A stretch of 32,344 bases of DNA, taken from NCBI GenBank assembly GCA_003162425.1, contig PMOK01000315.1, forward strand, positions 2,316 through 34,659, read 5' to 3'. A program made the position numbers and the translations under genes. The DNA is from Bryobacterales bacterium. GTDB lineage: Bacteria > Acidobacteriota > Terriglobia > Bryobacterales > Bryobacteraceae. The notes below the pieces were generated by a model. The model did no database searches. It was not told the origin of the DNA and saw only the letters and a program-made list of their open reading frames with translations. Positions 9,142 to 18,100 of the stretch are shown one piece after another; the first letter of the stretch is position 1, and each line of letters starts with the position of its first letter.

Positions 9142-9473
9142 GGCCTGATTTGTTGGTAGCATCCGTAGGCGTGGTGACAACAGCCGAGTCGAGCTAAGTT
9201 ATTGAAGGGCTGGAGAAGATGTGGCGACAGGATTCGTTACTCTTCGGCCTGCCGGCATCCCCGTAGCGCCTCCAGCGCCCAGGCCTGATCCCATGTTAGT
9301 TGGCATTGTCGGGAGTTGAGGGCCGGGCGGTCTTGTTGCGAAAAGGGTCAATATTGAAATTGGCCGGAAAGCGCGCCGCTACGACCTAACGATCTGCTAT
9401 GATCGGGAAGGATTGCAACCCATCTCTCGGGAACTCGCCGCGTCTTAACGAATTTTTGACTAGGTCACGAATC
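9142..9473. other. Intergenic region between the primase fragment and the TIGR04255-type gene
   Basis: No complete gene is evident. On the minus strand about 9237-9326 reads like a short C-terminal remnant (LTWDQAWALEALRGCRQAEE then stop), preceded by an in-frame stop, so it may be a decayed gene end. The frame of the next gene is open from ATG 9399, so 9399-9473 could instead be coding. Confidence 0.35.
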
Positions 9474-10304
9474 GTGCGCCGTTTACCCGAATTTGACGAT
9501 CCTCCGGTTATCGAGGTGGCGCTGTCGGCGCAGTTGGAACCCCTTGCGGGCTTCCGCGTCGTCCACTTTGGCCTGTTGTGGGAACGGTTTCGAGACAAGG
9601 GGTTTCGTTCCGTTGAGGAACATGGGCCGCTTGACTCAGTGCTGGAGACATTCGAGCCAGCAACGCGCGAGCCAGCCATCCAGGTAAGGATGTTCGAGGA
9701 TTCGCCGCCGCCCCCAAGAGTCTGGTTTGTAAACGAAGTCGGCACGGAGCTGATCCAGGTCCAATCAGATCGTTTCGTTCACAACTGGAGAAAAGGACGT
9801 ACTACCGTCCCGTATCCCCGGTACAAGAACATTCGGTCTAGATTCCTCGATGAGTTGAAAATGTTTGAACAATTCACGGCTGCGGAAGAATTAGGGCGGT
9901 TTCAGCCAACGCAATGCGAAATCACCTACATCAATCACATTCTCGCCGGGGACGGATGGGCCTCGCACGGTGAGCTGGAGAATGTGTTCACGATCTGGCA
10001 GAACAAGTTCAGCGATGATTTCCTTCGGCTGCCAGAAGACGCAGGGTTCGCTCTCAGGTTTCGGATTCCAGACAGCAACGGTGCGCCGATCGGAAGACTC
10101 CATATTGCCCTGCAGCCGGCCTTCAGGGGATCCGATAAGAAACCAGTGCTGATTCTAACGCTTACTGCTCGCGGTGCCCCGGCCGGAAATGGGATACCGG
10201 GCATTCTCTCTTTCCTGGATCTGGGACACGACTGGATTGTTCAAGGGTTTACATCGATTACGACACCACAGATGCACCGCATTTGGAGAAAAACAGATGA
10301 CTAG
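9474..10304 (+). CDS. TIGR04255-type protein
   Basis: A 276-residue protein from GTG 9474, or 301 residues from ATG 9399. I prefer GTG because the conserved part begins at LPEFDDPPVIEVALSAQLEP and AGG lies about 9 bp before it, whereas ATG 9399 has no visible ribosome site. Features typical of the TIGR04255 family are VVHFGLLWERFRD, a Trp-rich core PRVWFVNEVGTELIQVQ, DRFVHNWRK and the YPRYKNIRSRFLDEL segment, then a second beta-rich half (CEITYINHI). The family is sporadically distributed and of unknown function. No signal peptide or membrane helix is seen. It leads a tight three-gene unit: the next gene overlaps it by 8 bp. Confidence 0.75.
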   Translation: MRRLPEFDDPPVIEVALSAQLEPLAGFRVVHFGLLWERFRDKGFRSVEEHGPLDSVLETFEPATREPAIQVRMFEDSPPPPRVWFVNEVGTELIQVQSDRFVHNWRKGRTTVPYPRYKNIRSRFLDELKMFEQFTAAEELGRFQPTQCEITYINHILAGDGWASHGELENVFTIWQNKFSDDFLRLPEDAGFALRFRIPDSNGAPIGRLHIALQPAFRGSDKKPVLILTLTARGAPAGNGIPGILSFLDLGHDWIVQGFTSITTPQMHRIWRKTDD

Positions 10305-10854
10305 CCTAGCAGTTTTGCCGACCAGCAAGTACGTGAACCTGAGCGGAAATGATGTGAAAGCGACATCTACTCAGGCTTATGTGGGTGAGTTCACCACAAG
10401 AGGAACGACCTGTGCTGCTACAGTGGAGCAACCGCCGCCGCGGCCGATCCTCTGCCGCTTTGATCTGCTTGAGAATAAGGTTTACATCTACCATTCCAAG
10501 GGGGTTTCACTTCCCACCTGGCTGCACGTTTTGACCGGATCAGCCTTCAGGCTCCTTGCGCTGCCTAAAGATTGGGACTCGTATGGCGGCCAGCAGGTAG
10601 TTCCGAAGTCTATCGAGGCTGCGATTGGTCTCCTGTCGTTGTTCCTGGCAGATCGCTCGCCGCTGCCGTCTTTGGTACCGACATCAGCGGGCGGTGTCCA
10701 GGTAGAGTGGCACACGAAGGCCGTTGATCTGGAAATCGAGGTCGCACCCGATGGTTCGGCCTTCGCTCAGCTCGATGAGGGCGGAACGCTCCGCTGGGAG
10801 GGGAGGCCCGAGGAGAATATCCCGCGCCTGCGAGAATTGTTCCAACGCCTCTGA
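10297..10854 (+). CDS. Unknown protein with WDSYGG motif, partner of the TIGR04255-type protein
   Basis: A 185-residue protein starting at ATG 10297, inside the last codons of the preceding gene, with GGAG 9 bp upstream, so the two are probably translationally coupled. The first 60 residues look poorly ordered. The recognisable part is the C-terminal half: PKDWDSYGGQQVVPKSIEAA, then PSLVPTSAGGVQVEWH and VDLEIEVAPDGSAFAQL. I recall this WDSYG...GGVQ.EWH pattern from small uncharacterised proteins, but know of no assigned function. No signal peptide, membrane segment or catalytic motif is visible. The overlap suggests it acts with the TIGR04255-type protein, perhaps as a complex partner. Confidence 0.7.
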   Translation: MTSLAVLPTSKYVNLSGNDVKATSTQAYVGEFTTRGTTCAATVEQPPPRPILCRFDLLENKVYIYHSKGVSLPTWLHVLTGSAFRLLALPKDWDSYGGQQVVPKSIEAAIGLLSLFLADRSPLPSLVPTSAGGVQVEWHTKAVDLEIEVAPDGSAFAQLDEGGTLRWEGRPEENIPRLRELFQRL

Positions 10855-10870
10855 GTGGCTGTCTGATGTC

Positions 10871-11266
10871 ATGCCGACTGACGATCCTTCGATTCTTGAT
10901 AAATATCGACTGATTCGCAGAATCCATCCGTCATGGATCGTCTATGATGACAATCTGAAGATTCGTCGCCCTAGTTCGCAAGCGTTTTGCAATTCTACGG
11001 GCGACGAGGCTATGTCGGTCTTTTTGGAGGATGTATTCTTGGAATCTGGTCGTGGGCTTGAACATCTTCTTGCGGGCTGGCCAGAATTCGCCCTTGCTGC
11101 GATCACCGTGGGCTGTACGCGTACATGCGATCAGGGAGTGGTTCGAGATCCTTTGCCTGATGAGCCCTCTCATGCGCTTGTCGTCGGTCGGAAGACGACA
11201 AACACGAGGAAGAGAATTGCACAATGTTTCGACGCTTGGCTCGGCGCACCCGGGCCACTAGCTTAG
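10871..11266 (+). CDS. Unknown small protein, third member of the TIGR04255 unit
   Basis: A 131-residue protein from ATG 10871, 16 bp after the preceding stop; the ribosome site is weak. It shows a compact conserved-looking layout: YRLIRRIHPSWIVYDDNLKI, RRPSSQAF, DEAMSVFLEDVF, ITVGCTRTCDQGVVRDPLPD and EPSHALVVGRKT. The order RPSS, SVFLE, DPLPDEPSHALVVG is a pattern I associate with uncharacterised small proteins; no function is assigned. No membrane or secretion signals. The close spacing to the two genes before it argues for one operon. The frame is open upstream to 10724, but that part overlaps the previous gene and is its shadow. Confidence 0.65.
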   Translation: MPTDDPSILDKYRLIRRIHPSWIVYDDNLKIRRPSSQAFCNSTGDEAMSVFLEDVFLESGRGLEHLLAGWPEFALAAITVGCTRTCDQGVVRDPLPDEPSHALVVGRKTTNTRKRIAQCFDAWLGAPGPLA

Positions 11267-11479
11267 CTAATTGAACCACCCCGACCCTCGCTTGGTCGTG
11301 AGCATGCTGACGATCTACTACCCTTTTTCGCAGTTGACCGGGAAGCCGAGGGGCATTATGCGGATCTATTCACTTGCTGATGCGCGGAGCCACAATTCAG
11401 CGTCTTCATCACATCTGGTGGGCCAGCGGGCCCACGGGAACTCCTTCACGGTCGTGGCTCTGTAAACTCGCACAGGCGG
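11267..11479. other. Intergenic region with no gene recognised
   Basis: Convergent space between the three-gene unit and the antitoxin-like gene. A 64-codon frame at 11271-11465 has no ribosome site and no protein-like pattern. I see no clear terminator. Confidence 0.4.
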
Positions 11480-11821
11480 CTAAGTAAATAGAACGCTCAG
11501 TTGGCCGTTTCTCCGATTTTTCGGGACTGGGCGTATTACGATCTGGACGTCGCGGCCTAGCCGAGTGAGGCAATCGAGCAGGCGGCGTTCGGAGACGCCG
11601 CGGAATTGACCTTTTAGCAAGGCGGACACCTTTGGCTGCGTAAGGCCCAGTTTCGACGCGGCTTCGGCTTGGGTGAGATCCCTGGTCTTGATGATTTCGG
11701 CGATCTTGTATACTAATTGCGCCTTCATCAGCATTGCGCTGCTGTCGGCGTATCCGAGATCGGAGTATATGTTCCCGCTGCTTTTCTCGATTGAGCTGTT
11801 CGTAGTTCTGTGTTTCCTCAT
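11480..11821 (-). CDS. XRE-family HigA-like antitoxin/regulator (HTH_37 type), no toxin partner visible
   Basis: A 113-residue protein from ATG 11821, chosen because the family begins shortly before SSGNIYSDLGYADSSAMLMK; the frame is open to 11893 but that part reads through an intergenic hairpin repeat. The helix-turn-helix lies in IIKTRDLTQAEAASKLGLTQ followed by PKVSALLKGQF, and the tail RLGRDVQIVIRPVPK is typical. In the family this protein pairs with a HigB/Gp49-like RelE-fold toxin, usually encoded just upstream. Here the upstream 80 bp holds two hairpins (11851-11886), and then an unrelated helical protein gene. So it is either an orphan antitoxin or a stand-alone regulator. Confidence 0.75.
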   Translation of the reverse strand: MRKHRTTNSSIEKSSGNIYSDLGYADSSAMLMKAQLVYKIAEIIKTRDLTQAEAASKLGLTQPKVSALLKGQFRGVSERRLLDCLTRLGRDVQIVIRPVPKNRRNGQLSVLFT

Positions 11822-11850
11822 GACTCGAGCGGAAACCGTGTGGCCAAACT

Positions 11851-11886
11851 GCGCGGTTGACAACCGCGCGCAGGATGGCATCCTGC
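11851..11886. repeat. Paired intergenic hairpins
   Basis: Two adjacent perfect inverted repeats. The first is 11851-11869 with arms GCGCGGTTG and CAACCGCGC around one base. The second is 11870-11886 with arms GCAGGATG and CATCCTGC around one base. They match the paired-hairpin layout at 13289-13333 and 20035-20078, though with different arms. They lie between two minus-strand genes. Confidence 0.7.
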
Positions 11887-11901
11887 CCCACACCCTCGCT
11901 G

Positions 11902-12336
11902 TTAGGCCTTAGCCTGCTTGGCTAGCTGAGCGCGGATGGCTTTCATCTGTTCGCGGGCCATGGCGGAACGTTTTCGGCCATCGGGGGTCGCGTCGATCAG
12001 CTTTTCCAGATTCAAGGCAAAGCGCGGGCCAATCATCGCGCGGATTTCGCCGAGTAGCGGTTCGATCTTGGAAAACGTCCCAATGTGTTCGCCATTGCAA
12101 TCGTCGAAAAGGTCCAGGCTAAGAGCTCCATGGTTGACCAGCGCCGCCGCCATGTCCCAATAGGTTACGACCATCCGCAGATGGCCGCTGTGAGCGCTAA
12201 ACATGGCGCTATTGAAGTCCGCCATCGATTCGGGATTGAACTCGCGGAAAAACCAATCGCGCGCCTGACGCATGGTCTCTTCGCGGCGCAGCGTGTACAG
12301 CTCAAGAATAAGACCGGCCTCTTCTTGTTTCGACAT
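11902..12336 (-). CDS. Small helical protein of unknown function (DUF4760-like)
   Basis: A 144-residue protein from ATG 12336, preceded by a strong ribosome site AGGAG about 8 bp upstream, which decides against the longer frame opening at 12489. It is mostly alpha-helical: LILELYTLRREETMRQARDW, then FFREFNPESMADFNSAMF, VVTYWDMAAALVNHGALSLD, and a basic helical end. It resembles DUF4760-type proteins in pattern only; I am not certain. No signal peptide, no clear membrane helix, no catalytic motif. It is divergent from the DUF4159 gene, with 82 bp between starts that must contain both promoters. Confidence 0.65.
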   Translation of the reverse strand: MSKQEEAGLILELYTLRREETMRQARDWFFREFNPESMADFNSAMFSAHSGHLRMVVTYWDMAAALVNHGALSLDLFDDCNGEHIGTFSKIEPLLGEIRAMIGPRFALNLEKLIDATPDGRKRSAMAREQMKAIRAQLAKQAKA

Positions 12337-12418
12337 GGAAAAATCTCCTATGGCTCCGAGTGTAGCAGACCCGAATTTCAGTCCGATGTCTGCGCTATGC
12401 TCAGTGACAGGGCGGTAC

Positions 12419-13282
12419 ATGAATCTCCGAAAGGCGCTTTGGCGGGTGAGCGGCGGGCTAGCCTTTCTCGGAGGTGCGCTTTTTGCCACGCTGCATGCTT
12501 CGCAGCCCGGGTTCCGCGTTTATCAAAGCCTGGAACCATATGACGATGTCGCACTGCCTCCGGACTATCAGGAGAAGGCGGAGTGGATTTTCGCACGGCT
12601 GATGTATCCCGAGCATCCCAACGCGCTCTTCAATAGCAGGCGTTTCCATTTCGGCGGATCGCTGGATTGGCGAGAGGGCGGCACCAGTTGGACGCAGGAT
12701 TATCCGCGAGCGGACCGTCACTTCGCGCTGGCGCTGCGCCGTCTGACGCGCATCAGCGCACGGTCTGTCGAAGAGCCGGTGAATCTGGACGATGGCGACG
12801 ATGTCTACGATTGGCCCTGGCTGTGCGCCGGCGAGATGGGCGATTGGAAGTTAACCAACTCGCAAGCGAAAAAGCTGCGCGAATATCTTTTGCGCGGTGG
12901 ATTCCTGATGCTGGACGATTTCTGGGGCCCGGAGGAGTGGGGCCGCTTCATGGAAAGCATGCGGCTGGTTTTTCCGGATCGGCCCATTGTCGAGATCGAA
13001 GACAAGGATTCGATTTTCCATACGGTTTATGACCTGGACGACCGTTATCAGATTCTAGGCCAGTGGGCGCTGCACGGCCGGATGACTTACCGCAGCGACG
13101 GTACGGTGGCGCATTGGCGGGGCATCTATGACGACCACGGCCACATCATGGTGGCGATGTCGTTCAATTCCGATATCGGCGATTCGTGGGAGTGGGCCGA
13201 CGATCCGAGGTATCCGGAGAAATTTTCTGCGTTGGGGATTCGGATTGGCGTGAACTACGTGGTGTATTCGATGACGCATTAG
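12419..13282 (+). CDS. DUF4159-domain exported or membrane-anchored protein
   Basis: A 287-residue protein from ATG 12419 with AGGG just upstream. An N-terminal hydrophobic segment (VSGGLAFLGGALFATLHASQ) is a signal peptide or anchor. The rest fits DUF4159: YQEKAEWIFARLMYP, a W/D-rich middle (DVYDWPWLCAGEMGDWKLT), LREYLLRGGFLMLDDFWGP, and VFPDRPIVEIEDKDSIFHTVYDL. DUF4159 has a flavodoxin or glutamine-amidotransferase-like fold in other proteins and often sits near MoxR/VWA genes, which are not seen here. Molecular function is unknown. The frame is open upstream to 12272, but that overlaps the divergent gene. Confidence 0.8.
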   Translation: MNLRKALWRVSGGLAFLGGALFATLHASQPGFRVYQSLEPYDDVALPPDYQEKAEWIFARLMYPEHPNALFNSRRFHFGGSLDWREGGTSWTQDYPRADRHFALALRRLTRISARSVEEPVNLDDGDDVYDWPWLCAGEMGDWKLTNSQAKKLREYLLRGGFLMLDDFWGPEEWGRFMESMRLVFPDRPIVEIEDKDSIFHTVYDLDDRYQILGQWALHGRMTYRSDGTVAHWRGIYDDHGHIMVAMSFNSDIGDSWEWADDPRYPEKFSALGIRIGVNYVVYSMTH

Positions 13283-13288
13283 GCGTGG

Positions 13289-13333
13289 GGCAAGTCTCCG
13301 ACTTGCCTTACTGGACAAGCCGGAGGCTTGTCC
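13289..13333. repeat. Paired intergenic hairpins immediately before the thiolase gene
   Basis: First hairpin 13289-13307: arms GGCAAGTC and GACTTGCC, loop TCC. Second hairpin 13313-13333: arms GGACAAGCC and GGCTTGTCC, loop GGA. The whole element matches 20035-20078 in reverse orientation. It ends only 21 bp before the thiolase start, inside its presumed leader. Confidence 0.8.
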
Positions 13334-13354
13334 TACTTTGATAACATGTGCAGC

Positions 13355-14512
13355 ATGCGAGAAGCTGTGATTGTGGATGCGGTTCGGACGCCCGTGGGGC
13401 GGCGGGATGGCTCACTCAAGGGTTGGCATCCCGTGGATTTGTTGGCTCACACATTACAAGCCGTAGTGCAGAGGAGCAAGCTTGACCCCGCGCTGGTGGA
13501 CGATGTGATTGCCGGGTGCGTGGGGCAGGTGGGCGAACAAGCGTTCAACGTGGCGCGCAATGCGGTGCTGGCGGCCGGATTCCCGGAGTCGGTGCCAGGA
13601 ACCACTGTGGATCGGCAGTGCGGCTCCAGCCAACAGGCGGCGCATTTCGCGGCGCAGGGCGTGCTGGCCGGAAGCTACGACATCGCCATCGCGTGCGGAG
13701 TGGAATGCATGTCGCGCGTCCCCATGGGATCGAACGGCGCGGGGCCTGGCCAACCTTTTGGGCCGCGCGTGTTGCGGCGCTATAACAACACCGTGTTTCA
13801 TCAAGGCATCGGCGCGGAGATGATGGCCGAGCGCTGGAAGGTGAGCCGTACCGAGCTGGATGAGTTCAGCATCGAAAGCCACGCCCGCGCCGCTCGCGCC
13901 ACTGAGCAAGGACGTTTCTGCAACGAGATCATACCGGTTCCCGTCGAAACAGAAAACGGTCCCGTGCACATGACTCGCGATGAAGGGATTCGCGCGAACT
14001 CGACCTTGGAAAAAATGGCGACGTTGAAGGCTGCATTCAAACCGGACGGCGTGATCACGGCCGGAAATTCGTCGCAGATCAGCGACGGTGCGGCCGCGGT
14101 TTTGATCATGGAGCGCTCGACGGCGGAGCGGCTGGGATTGCGGCCCTTAGCGCGATTCGTGGCGTTTGCGATGGCGGCCGAAGATCCGGTGATCATGCTA
14201 TCGGCGCCAATTCCAGCTACGCGCAAGATTCTGGATCGCGCGGGCCTTACGATATCTGATATTGACCGCGTGGAGATCAACGAAGCTTTCGCCAGCGTGG
14301 TGCTGGCTTGGCAACGCGAGACCGGCGCGGATTTGGAGAAAGTGAACGTCAATGGCGGCGCAGTGGCGCTGGGTCATCCTCTCGGTGCGAGTGGCGCGCG
14401 TTTGATGACTACGCTGGTGCATGAGCTGGAGCGCTCGGGCGGGCGTTACGGGCTTCAAACGATGTGTGAAGGCGGAGGCATGGCCAACGCCACTCTTATC
14501 GAGCGTCTGTAG
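13355..14512 (+). CDS. Thiolase (acetyl-CoA C-acyltransferase)
   Basis: A 385-residue thiolase starting at ATG 13355 (MREAVIVDAVRTPVG, the usual family start; ATG 13346 is the alternative). All catalytic residues are present: nucleophile C89 in DRQCGSSQQAAH, H341 in NVNGGAVALGHPLGASGAR, and C371 in QTMCEGGGMANA, plus the NEAFA loop. The family either cleaves 3-ketoacyl-CoA at the end of beta-oxidation or condenses two acyl-CoA units; the sequence does not separate these. Cytoplasmic. The gene follows a paired hairpin element and shows no ribosome site, and precedes yqgE by 19 bp, so the two may be cotranscribed. Confidence 0.9.
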   Translation: MREAVIVDAVRTPVGRRDGSLKGWHPVDLLAHTLQAVVQRSKLDPALVDDVIAGCVGQVGEQAFNVARNAVLAAGFPESVPGTTVDRQCGSSQQAAHFAAQGVLAGSYDIAIACGVECMSRVPMGSNGAGPGQPFGPRVLRRYNNTVFHQGIGAEMMAERWKVSRTELDEFSIESHARAARATEQGRFCNEIIPVPVETENGPVHMTRDEGIRANSTLEKMATLKAAFKPDGVITAGNSSQISDGAAAVLIMERSTAERLGLRPLARFVAFAMAAEDPVIMLSAPIPATRKILDRAGLTISDIDRVEINEAFASVVLAWQRETGADLEKVNVNGGAVALGHPLGASGARLMTTLVHELERSGGRYGLQTMCEGGGMANATLIERL

Positions 14513-14531
14513 AGAATAGAATTGGTGTGTA

Positions 14532-15194
14532 ATGCCGAGGTTTGTTTTCTTCGCGGTGCTGTGCGGCTTGGCGCCCGTTCCGGGGCAGGCGCAAGCACCT
14601 GAACTCGCGGCCGGCAGTTTCCTGGTTTCGAGCCGGGAACTGGGCGATCCGAATTTCTCCGAGACTGTGATTCTGCTGCTGCGTTACGATGACGAACAAG
14701 GCGCAATGGGCCTGATCGTCAACCGCCGCACCGACCTTCCGCTGTCGCGCGTTTTTCAGGATTTGAAGCAAGCCAAGGGACGCACGGACCGGGCATACAT
14801 GGGAGGTCCCGTAGAGCCGGGCGACGTTCTGGCGTTGCTCAGATCATCCACCAAGCTGGAGGATGCGGAACGCGTGTTCGCGAACGTCTATCTGATTTCC
14901 GACAAGGAGCTCTTGGAAAAGACGCTTGCGGGAAAAGGGGAACCGAGCGTGTTTCACGTTTTTCTCGGTTACGCCGGATGGGGACCAGGACAGTTGGAAC
15001 ACGAAGTAGAGCTGGGCGCGTGGCACATTCTGCCGGCCGATGCCGCCAGCGTCTTCGATGCCGATCCGGATTCCGTGTGGCCGCGATTGATCCGGCGGAC
15101 GGAGCTTCGCATTGCACGGGTGGGGACAGGTTTTCCAGCGTCAATTATCGCCGCCGCAAACCGGCCAACAGAATCGCCAGCGAAACCAAACTGA
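14532..15194 (+). CDS. yqgE: YqgE/AlgH (UPF0301) family protein with signal peptide
   Basis: A 220-residue protein. Family motifs are clear: AAGSFLVSSRELGDPNFSET, VILLLRYDDEQGAMGLIVNR, AYMGGPVEPGDV, FLGYAGWGPGQLEHEVELGA and WHILPAD. The usual family member is about 185 residues and cytoplasmic; this one has an N-terminal hydrophobic stretch (MPRFVFFAVLCGLAPVPGQA) that looks like a signal peptide, so it may be exported. The molecular role of YqgE is not established. Its 3' end overlaps the convergent membrane-protein gene by 50 bp (15145-15194), unusually long for bacterial convergent genes. Confidence 0.85.
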   Translation: MPRFVFFAVLCGLAPVPGQAQAPELAAGSFLVSSRELGDPNFSETVILLLRYDDEQGAMGLIVNRRTDLPLSRVFQDLKQAKGRTDRAYMGGPVEPGDVLALLRSSTKLEDAERVFANVYLISDKELLEKTLAGKGEPSVFHVFLGYAGWGPGQLEHEVELGAWHILPADAASVFDADPDSVWPRLIRRTELRIARVGTGFPASIIAAANRPTESPAKPN

Positions 15195-18100
15195 TGGCGT
15201 TACCCGCCAGCCGCGAGGGAGTGTTCCCCCATCGAACCTCCGCGCGGTGCGTGCCTCGCGGTACAGGAAACGTGAGCAGTCCCCACGGCGTTGAAGGCCC
15301 GGCTTCAGCCGGCTGTCCGTCCAGCAGTACGCTCCAGCCAGGGAAGTAGGCGATGCGCATCCGGATGCTGGACGGGGTTTTCGCGGCCACTACGCCGCTC
15401 CAGAAAAACGGAGTGCGCTCCAAAGTCTTGATCTCGGCGGCGCCGGTGGCGGCCACGGCCACTTGCGGGTCGAAGGGCGGGGTAGCCGTCATCCAGCGAG
15501 GCATCATCTCACCGAGAGTGGTGGTCTCGAAACCCGTGCGGGCGAGTTCGGCCGGTGTCCAGAACACCGGGTCCACTTCGTCCGTCGATCCGGCGTGCAG
15601 ATGCGAGAGGTTGGGAATTATCAGAAGCGCCAGCGCGAGTGCGAACGCCGCGCTACGCCATCGCGGCAGCTCGGCCAGTGCGCGTCCCAGCGCGCCCAGC
15701 AACACGGCTTCACAAATGGCCACCATCCCCAGCAGCCGCCAAGGCAGTTGCACAAACTGCAGCGGTTTGACGATCCGCCACACCAGGTCCGAATCCTCGA
15801 GCATGAGAACGCACGCGAGCAACGCGGCCGCTCCGAAGAACCAGACCAGTTGGCGCTCCGTGGGCTTGTCGCGCCACCGGCTCAACGCCCAGATGCAGAT
15901 GCCGGCGGCCAGCAGCAGATGACTCCACCCCACCGAGAACGGCATGCCGTCGTTCGGGCCGGCCACCGAGAGTCCGTAGCCCCAAGCCGAAAAGATCAAC
16001 TGTCGCGGATGCACGAAATGGATCGCATAATTCGCCGAGCCCGAAATTGCGCGCTCGAACGCGACATACTTTCGTTCCACCACCGCGGGCAGCCAGATGC
16101 AAGCTGCGAGGCCAAGACCGAGCACGAATCCGATTGCATGGCCCAGCATGACGCGCCGCGATCTCGCAGTCACCGCGGTCAGGACGAGAAACGCTGCGAG
16201 CAGCGGCGTGAACAGCAAGGTAGAGGGCAGATGGCTGAATGCGATTCCACCGTACGCCAACGCGCCCAGCATCAGGCAGCGCCGGTTTTGAGTCCGGGCG
16301 AAAGCGCCGAATCCATACAGCGCCAGCGGAAACAGCGCGAATGCAGTGAATTCCTCGAGCGCCGAGCGAATGTACAAATCGGTGGCGAAGTACGGCACGT
16401 AAAGATACGACGCTGCTGCCAGCCATCCGCCCCAGTTGCCGAAGTACAATTTTCCCAGCAGGAACATGGAGAATACGGATGCGATCACAATCAGCGCGCA
16501 AGCCAGGTTGACGGCGGCCACAAACGAGAAGCCGGCCAGGTGGCACGCTTCCGCCAACCAGTAGAACAGCGGTGGATGCATCAGGAACAGCGGTTGCCCG
16601 GTGCCGCTATCCAGGTCCGGCGCCCAACGCGGCAGCAGGATGCCGTGACGCAAGTTTTCGTGCACCTCCTCAACGCGGGGAAAATAGCAATAAGCGTCGT
16701 GTCCGCGGATCAGGCTGCTTGTGAATACAGGAATGCAAACCGGCAATGCAAGCGCGAGCAAACCGGCCGCGATTAGCGCACGCCTTTGAGTGGCAGGGTT
16801 CGCCGGTAAGGGGATGCTCAATTTCTCAACGCGCGAGGGAAGTCCGTGGCGCTCTGCGATTGCGAGCAGAATGACCAGCACCAGGCCGGCGATACCTACC
16901 GCGGTCTTCCACCTCTCCGGCTGATAGCGCATCTCCAGCCGATGATGCCCGGGCTCAACCACGACACCGGTGAATCCCGGCGAAAGCATGACGGTGGCGG
17001 TGGCTCTGCCGTCCAGATAAGCTTTCCAATTGCGGTGCCAAGTCATCTTGAAAAGCGCATAGCTGGGCCGGACCACGTCCATCTCGGCGCGGTAAACTTC
17101 TCCGTCTTGCTGTTCGCCGCGGATCTGACCGGGCCGAGGCAGTTGCGGCGCGGGCGGGAGGGCGGCATATGCTCCGAGACGCAGCATCGGCGGCCCAGTT
17201 CCAGATCCTTGGTCGAGCAGCAGATGCACACGCCGGGAAACCCAGTCACTCTGGAGCCAGCGATCGTTCACTTCGTAGAAGGTATCCCGCGCAACAGACA
17301 CGGACGCCAACGCATCCACTACGTCGAAGTAGCCATCGCCAGGGGCGTCGAAGATGCGCATCGAGCCGAATTGGGACTGCGGCGCGAGGAACGGAGGCGC
17401 GGCGCTCCCGGCGGGCGCCACGAATGTGCGCACATTGAACAGGCGATGGTGGGCCGGGTTCGTTTCGTCAAAGCGCACCATCACATCCGACGTGAGCGCC
17501 ATGGAGTGGTACAAGAAATCGACTGCGGGAATCTGCGCGGTGCTGAAAAACGCGTATACGGGGACGTCGCCGATCTTGAATTTCGCACCCCATCCGCCGG
17601 CGAGCCCTGCGTACGCCCTGCCACCACGTAGGCGCGCTTGGTCCAGTACGCCCTTCACATCGCCGGCCGCGGCTTGGTTGGCGGCCAGATTCGCACGGCC
17701 CCAGCGGGCGTTGTTGGCAAGATTCAGCGCACGCTCGCGAAGCATTGGGTACAGCAGGAACAAAGTGGCGGCCACCAGCGCGAAGAAGCGTTTTCGGACA
17801 GCCAACTCGCGCCACAGCGTCGACAAAGCGATGGCCGCCAGCAATACTGCAAAAACGTGAACACCCCCGATCACACGGTGCAGGTGCATATCCTGGGAGA
17901 CTCCCAGCAGCGTCAGCAGCGGTCCCCAGAACGGCCGCCCGAACATCATCAGAATCCAGAATGCGGCGCCCAGCAGGATAAACTGGTGCGCCGGATTCGC
18001 CACGACGCGACGCGCCCGCCAGAACCATAAGCCCGCTCCCGCCAGCGCCAGGAAAGTCAGCACCGGCAGTCGTCCAAAATCCAGCAGATCACCGGTGATC

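Noticed and set aside
9237..9326. Minus-strand stretch reading LTWDQAWALEALRGCRQAEE
   Set aside because: It looks like a gene end but an in-frame stop lies just before it and no family is recognised; at most a remnant, noted under the intergenic entry.
11271..11465. 64-codon plus-strand open frame after the three-gene unit
   Set aside because: No ribosome site, no recognisable pattern, and overlaps repeat-like intergenic sequence.
15463..16776. 437-codon plus-strand open frame
   Set aside because: It is wholly antisense to the large membrane protein, rich in Arg, Gln and His, and has no ribosome site or domain pattern; it is a shadow of high-GC coding sequence.
16846..17631. 261-codon plus-strand open frame
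   Set aside because: Antisense to the same membrane protein gene, with no protein-like pattern.
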